Assembly (NCBI GenBank): GCA_030159075.1
Contig: BROG01000635.1
Span: 135,001-199,000 of the forward strand
Origin: Atrina japonica
Taxonomy: Eukaryota; Mollusca; Bivalvia; Pterioida; Pinnidae
Reading direction: 5' to 3'
Length of the DNA: 64,000 nucleotides
Shown: positions 58,866 through 64,000 of the stretch, one piece after another
How positions within the stretch are numbered: the stretch's first letter is position 1
Layout of the letters: the number at the start of each line of letters is the position of its first letter
Made by a program: the position numbers and the translations under genes
Notes under the pieces: generated by a model
The model's input: the letters and a program-made list of their open reading frames with translations, nothing else
The model's database searches: none
Told to the model about the DNA's origin: nothing

Positions 58866-59254
58866 GTTAAGCAGCTAACATTAAAATGATTAAGATATAG
58901 AGTATGTTATATAAGAAAAACATAAAATGATGATTACGCTAAAGCGGTTGAGGTGGAATAACAAATACATTATAAAGGTAGAGGTTAAATAATGAATAAT
59001 ATATAGATATAGATAAAAAATACGATATTAAGGAAAAACAAATGTAAAATGATCCTAGTACACAAATGTATATATAATTTTCATATATTTATAGACTTTT
59101 ATCACTCTATTAATGTCGATCCATATATTTTTAGGATCAAATATTTCATATCTGATTGTTGGCAAATCATACAATCAATACTTTAGCGGAAGCAAAGGAG
59201 GTCTACTTTGTAATAATTTCTTATTATCTACATACTTGATTACTTCTCCATGGT

Positions 59255-59390
59255 ACCAGGTCACACCTCGGGATTTTCAAAGGTCCGTGTTTGTCCAGTG
59301 TTCACCAGTTTTGTAATATGTGTCAATAACTTCCTGGCAATGAATACTTTGTTATCTGTTATTTTATTGTCCATTACAATGTGACTATAA
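59255..59390 (+). mobile_element. Isolated 3' tail of the reverse-transcriptase element
   Basis: TTCAAAGGTCCGTGTTTGTC, then TTTTGTAATATGTGTC, CTTCCTGGCAATGAATACTT and TGTTATCTGTTATTTT correspond to the tail at 37175-37260. No RT sequence precedes it. Confidence 0.65.
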
Positions 59391-60539
59391 TGGTGATATT
59401 TCATCATTTACACGATATATAAACCTGTAGGAGAAATAATTCATGAACGTTACATGTGGATTTTCATGCTTTTATTCAAAAGTGTCTCTGTATCATAAAT
59501 GGGACAAATTCCAACACACAATGACTTGGTTTAAGGTTTAAACAAAATTGGGAAATCCGTCTAACAGCTTGGGGAAAATTAGGCATATTTCTGTAGGGAT
59601 ACTATTTAATACATCGTCAAAGTTTTAGCTATGAATTTTGTCAGATGTCTATATCATTTGATTTTGAAATACCATCGAACAAGGATATATTGCAATGATC
59701 AAGTAATAACCATTTGATGAACGCCATTGGGTCATATCAACATGTCTGTAACAAATTAGTCAGTAAGAGAGGAGTGTTGATAATTCGCTTAAAAACCCAG
59801 AAGACGACACAAACATGAAATGGCGTAATATAAAACCGTTGTATTTCTTCAAATGATAACACGTTTGATTACTTGCCATTGTCTGTCAGTCGGAAATATA
59901 AATAACATGTCGTTTTCTTATTCATTATTCATACTATATACACGGCCAAAGTATTCCCGATTATTGTGTTATTCGATTGTGTCTGCTAATTTCTACAATT
60001 TCGAAACTGTTGGATGATGACCTGAAAAGTCTAGTCTGTGTGTGGCGCGAAACTTCCATTATTCAATTTACTCCGATGGATTGAAAACCAATTAGGTAAA
60101 TTTAATGTAACTTTCCTGGAAAGAAATAATCAAGTTAAATCTGATATTACTGAAAATAAAGTGTTTAATACGAAAGTAGCTTTACATAAAACATAAGGAA
60201 TTTGAAATAATGTCAATATCCTGTTAAGCCAATATCTTTAAATGGATCACATTGTATGGCGTTTTGATAAAGTTTCATTTTTCATCATTTTTCTTGAAGG
60301 CATATGCAGGCATTTCACATGGTACGATATAGATTGAGTGTATTACATTTCTTTTATCTCGCCATTATATCTCTGCGGAATCACCAATAATATTACTTCT
60401 CCGTCCGAATAGTTACCTAAATGGAAATTCAAAATTGAAAACATTTTTCAGAATAAGTTTGATATGCTTACTGTAGTTATTATGAGACTGCCTTGGGAGA
60501 TCAGTTGATGGTGAAGTAGTGTAAATTATATCTACTTTG

Positions 60540-61362
60540 TAGAAATTCAAGTGATGACTAGCCATATTAGTTGCTATCGGTAAACATTGGTTGTTGCACT
60601 TGCTAATGTAAATTTTGACATCAAATATAGACCTGAATATCAAAATGTTGACGAAGATAATCTGTCAAGGATACCACAACAAGAAAGAAAATGTGTTACC
60701 ACAATCTACATTATGACATGGGTTACCCAGGCAGAGACAAGACCATCAGTTTAGTTAGGGGCACTGTCAGATTATTTCATCAAGAAGTGTCAACGTTACA
60801 TATAACGAAAAAAAAAAAACATCCAGTGAACGAGCTCCATTAATTAACAACAAAAAATTTTAGCCATTGGAACTTGTATGCAAAGATTACTTAACATTAA
60901 AGACATCTTAAGGAGGATACCAAAATATACTGGTAATTACGTACCATTTCACACGCTATGCACAAGCCATCCCTACAAAGAAACAAACAGGCAAAACTAC
61001 ACTAGAAGTTATCTTCAACAAATTCATTTTACATCATGGAAAACCAATCAAAATCCAGTGACCAGGGTGCTTAATATGAATTGAACCTTATTAAAGAACT
61101 ATACGGCATTATAAATATCAGAAAATCACGCATTACACCCTATCATCCCATTGGAAATTGCGTATGCGAAAGATTCAACAGGATACTACTTAAGATGTTG
61201 GAAACTCTCGGAATTAACCAGAAAACATATTGGAAATCACACATAGCACCTATCGTTCATGCGTACAACTGCACAAAACAAGAAACAAACAACCAATCAC
61301 ATTCTTTTTAATGTTTGGCCGTGAACCAAAATTACCTGTCGATATCATATTTGGAACAGAAC
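60540..61362 (+). pseudogene. Ty3/Gypsy retroelement pol remnant (RNase H end and integrase)
   Basis: Degenerate pol in plus orientation. An RNase H end/linker (NVNFDIKYRPEY, then NVDEDNLSRIP, 60600-60670) is followed by the zinc-binding H2C2 region (LHYDMGYPGRDKTISLV, about 60700-60760) and the integrase core with SRITPYHPIGNCVCERFNRI (61130-61190) and APIVHAYNCTKQE. The last recognisable segment is MFGREPKLPVDIIFG (61313-61357), cut by a transposon. Stops and frameshifts show it is dead. The reverse transcriptase, protease and gag parts are absent. Confidence 0.85.
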
Positions 61363-62428
61363 TATGGGGCGCCGTTTTACTTTTTAATACCAGTTAGTTA
61401 TATCAATCTTTCGATTAGGTGATATCACATATCCGAATAGGTGAAATAACTCATTCGAATAGCTGATATCATTTTAAACATTTTTAAGTGATATCACTTT
61501 TACGAATGAGTTATATCACCCGAATGAGTGATATCACCTATTCGAATAAAAGTTATCACCTATTCGTTTTGAAAAGTGATATCTCCTATTCGAATAGGTG
61601 ATATCACTTACGAATCAATGCCAATTAATGCTTCCTCTAAAAATAAAATATACTCCTGGGTCTAACAAAAATATGTCTTGTCATCCTGAGTATTATAAAT
61701 TATTTATTTTTGTGTTTCCTTACATTTGATCCAAAGAATTATATAGGGTGTTTTAAGCTCAACCAATTTTAAAAACAATTTTGTGCAGAAATCGGACCCT
61801 AGTTCAAAATGACAGGAGTCGGCGGTATGGTTTCGGCGGCTCTGTCTACTTTGAATGCTGAACTCCGTCCAAATTCTACAGCAGACACGAGAGATGATTC
61901 CGATTCTGCAGCGCTGCGCCTTTATCACGATACCGTAATATCGTCCTTTAGGTTTTGTTCTTCCTTAGATATAGGCCTAGTGATTTTCTCTGCAGATCTA
62001 CATTTATGGAAGAAATGGGGATGATAATGTTTTTACTGGTTCCAAATTTGAATATTCGAATGAGTGATATCACTTATTCGTTTTGTAAAGTGACATCACC
62101 TATTCGAATAGGTGATATCACTTATTCGAATAGGTGATATCACCTATAAAAGCGTATAAAATGATATCTCCTATTTTAAAAATTGATATCACCTATTCGA
62201 AAGAGTGATATCGCTTATATCAATAGGTAATACCACTTATTCGTTTATGTAAGTGATATCACTTATTCGTATAAATGATATCACTCTATAGAATAGGTGA
62301 TGTCACTCTATCAAATAGAGTGATATCACCCATTCGAATAGGTAATATTACTTATTTAATAAGTGATATCACCTATTCGAAAGAATGATATCACTAACTG
62401 GTATTAAAACGTAAAACGGCGCTCCATA
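61363..62428. mobile_element. Palindrome-array DNA transposon nested in the Gypsy element
   Basis: 1066 bp with about 43-bp terminal inverted repeats. The left starts TATGGGGCGCCGTTTTAC; the right is the reverse complement of TATGGAGCGCCGTTTTAC. It is flanked by a 6-bp duplication CAGAAC (61357-61362, 62429-62434). Two arrays (about 61405-61610 and 62060-62395) are built from GTGATATCAC and CTATTCGAATAG palindromes. The centre (about 61630-62030) is non-repetitive and holds a coding-like segment. There is no transposase, so it is non-autonomous. It carries the same 18-bp terminus as 19238-19255. Confidence 0.88.
61809..61934 (+). pseudogene. Exon-like segment carried inside the transposon
   Basis: An ATG in good context (CAAAATGAC) opens 42 codons: MTGVGGMVSAALSTLNAELR, then PNSTADTRDDSDSAALRLYH, DT, up to a possible donor ACC|GTAATA. 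The stretch is GC-richer than its surroundings and looks like a first coding exon with its 5' UTR and the start of an intron. Read without splicing, the frame continues to 62024. I do not recognise the parent gene. The capture interpretation is inference. Confidence 0.45.
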
Positions 62429-63325
62429 CAGAACAACGTTCGTCTAAAAAATCAATGAGAAATTATCTAAAGCCCTTAAGAGTCATACCAGTTACCACAA
62501 TAATATATCAAAACAGCCCAAATAAAACAGAAAAACAACTATGACATCAAAGTAAGAGGAACTATTAACAACCAGGAAATCGAGTTCTAGTGAAAGGTTT
62601 AGCCTGGAATGGAAAACATAACTTTCAGATAAATGGGAGGAAAGTCCGTATATTGTAAAGATCAAATCCAGGAGTACCCGTTTACATTGTTCACAAAGAG
62701 GGTAACACAAAACATCATAAAATACTACACAGAAACCTTTTACAACCCATTGGTTACATGGAAGGCGACGAAAAACACACAAAACCCATACCGACTTCCA
62801 GATATCCAAAATATCGACCACCAGTTCCACCAAGAAAGAGAAGCACCACCGGTACAAGCAATCGTAATGGTCAGACAGTGCACACCAATGCACACCAATG
62901 ATGAATGTGATGAAGAATTATTCAGCATAGAAATGGCAGAATCCATTGCCAGTAATGTCAGCGAACCAGCCCAGGTACAAGTACAAAACCGGAACAAGTA
63001 CAAAATTGGAACAAGTACAAAATCAGAAACACGTAAAAGAAAAGAAACAAGACAATGAAAAAGAACAAGTATCTGCAACAGGAATACAAAACTTATCACA
63101 AAGTGAGGAAACACCTTTGGATCTACCACTTATACCACCTAGCGAAGCTGCAGTAGTTGTTGGTAGCACTGATGACGATCAGTCCCTTACTACAAGTGAA
63201 CAGAATACAGAACATGACGAGGACGCTCATCCACTTGATACTCCAAAAAGTGCAAGTGCTACTGTACCTGTTAGTGTTACTAATGATGAAACTAGTAAAC
63301 ACACAGCAAAGACAAACATCTAAAA
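62429..63325 (+). pseudogene. Ty3/Gypsy pol C-terminal remnant, continuation after the insertion
   Basis: The integrase C-terminal domain resumes: GNRVLVKGLAWNGKH (about 62577-62620), then NPGVPVYIVHKEGN and HKILHRNLLQPIG (about 62665-62755), the usual Gypsy order. A low-complexity hydrophilic tail follows (TDDDQSLTTSEQ, about 63170). In-frame stops interrupt it. Together with 60540-61362 it shows the element was one piece before the insertion. Confidence 0.8.
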
Positions 63326-63779
63326 AAATCAAGAAAAGACAACTTGGATGACTGACTACCAAATCAACCGACAGCATATGGTAACTGAGCGAGAACCTGA
63401 ATGAAAATTACGAGCAGATTATTTACAATCATTATCACAGAAAGGTGTAATTAATTCTGTAAATACTGAAGTAGCTAGTAACATTATAACATTATTAAAC
63501 ATTGTCAGTGGTAAATCTAAAAATATTATTAATTTATTCAGTCAGTTAAGTAGTCCATGATCAAATATATATAGTTTTAACGGCTAAATGATTATACTGT
63601 AATTTTTTATGAACTTTGAATTTTTGCTGATTGTATTACAGAATTCAAAGTGTAATACTTAAGTTAATTGATGTTTCATCATACACGTAATTGATTAATA
63701 GTGAAGTTCATTTATAAAATCTTAGTCCAATCTTTCAGTCCAACATACATGTACTTAAACTTTAAAAAAAAAGAAAAAA

Positions 63780-63783
63780 AAGA

Positions 63784-63814
<31 letters not shown>

Positions 63815-63825
63815 CAAAAAAACAA
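63780..63825. repeat. A-rich (CAAAA)n simple repeat
   Basis: A run of CAAAA units within a longer poly-A-rich stretch from about 63762. Confidence 0.95.
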
Positions 63826-63857
63826 CAAGAATTATAAATGCCGGGACGACCATTTTT

Positions 63858-64000
63858 GGAAGAGGGAGTATATGTAGTAGTGTAAATTATATCTACTTTG
63901 TAGAAATTCATATTATTTTTTATCATACTTACTCTGTATTGTAATTTGTTTACTGTGTATAAATCCTTGAGTACAGTTTTTTTTACAATATACTTTATAA
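63858..64000 (+). mobile_element. Polypurine tract and start of the 3' LTR of the Gypsy element
   Basis: GGAAGAGGGAGTA (63858-63870) is a plausible polypurine tract, directly followed by TATGTAGTAGTGTAAATTAT, a plausible LTR start. The LTR continues past the window edge. A 34-bp copy of its beginning also occurs at 60516-60549. Confidence 0.55.

Noticed and set aside
61405..62395. Regular palindromic repeats resembling a CRISPR array
   Set aside because: The units abut or overlap, there are no unique spacers of constant length, they sit inside a transposon with inverted termini, and the genome is eukaryotic.
62740..63377. Minus-strand ORFs opposite the Gypsy tail
   Set aside because: These are antisense shadows of the degenerate pol and tail region.

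Overview
This is a piece of an animal nuclear genome, most likely from a bivalve mollusc. It is AT-rich, its genes are small-exon and intron-rich with GT/AG splice sites, and it carries long dinucleotide microsatellites, tRNA-derived SINEs and many short inverted-repeat (MITE-like) DNA transposons. It also has an invertebrate-type IL-17 cytokine exon. The species assignment is inference; nothing here fixes it below mollusc level.

Five host genes can be supported. (1) 2434-2949 (+) is the last exon of an IL-17-like secreted cytokine. (2) 17213-9327 (-) is the nuclear gene for mitochondrial ribosomal protein mL65/MRPS30, complete in four exons, with an NRF-1-like GCATGC palindrome upstream. (3) 19552-29894 (+) is a GALK2-type GHMP sugar kinase, complete in nine coding exons (460 residues). 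(4) 41854-44282 (+) is ribosomal protein L36 (eL36), three coding exons, 107 residues. (5) 48035-52170 (+) is a KCTD7/KCTD14-like BTB protein, two coding exons, 252 residues, with an ETS-type motif near the start. The MRPS30 and GALK2 genes are divergent, about 2.3 kb apart. The genes have unrelated functions and show no cluster logic. All exon boundaries were read by matching protein continuity to splice-site phase.

The rest is repeat-rich. It includes a frameshifted reverse-transcriptase element (36.0-37.2 kb, probably Penelope-like), with a decayed fragment in GALK2 intron 6 and tail copies at 2.3 and 59.3 kb. A decayed LINE lies on the minus strand (34.4-35.9 kb). A degenerate Ty3/Gypsy retroelement (60.5-64.0 kb) is split by a 1066-bp DNA transposon. 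There are two SINE families, a dispersed about 0.32-0.39-kb family with direct terminal repeats, several MITE families, three minisatellites and many microsatellites.

The most interesting structure is the transposon nested in the Gypsy element (61363-62428). It has long terminal inverted repeats, a 6-bp target duplication, two arrays of GTGATATCAC/CTATTCGAATAG palindromes, and between them an exon-like coding segment that looks captured from a host gene. A second region (17.74-19.26 kb) shares its terminal 18 bp and the TGATATCA palindrome core while the surrounding array sequence differs.
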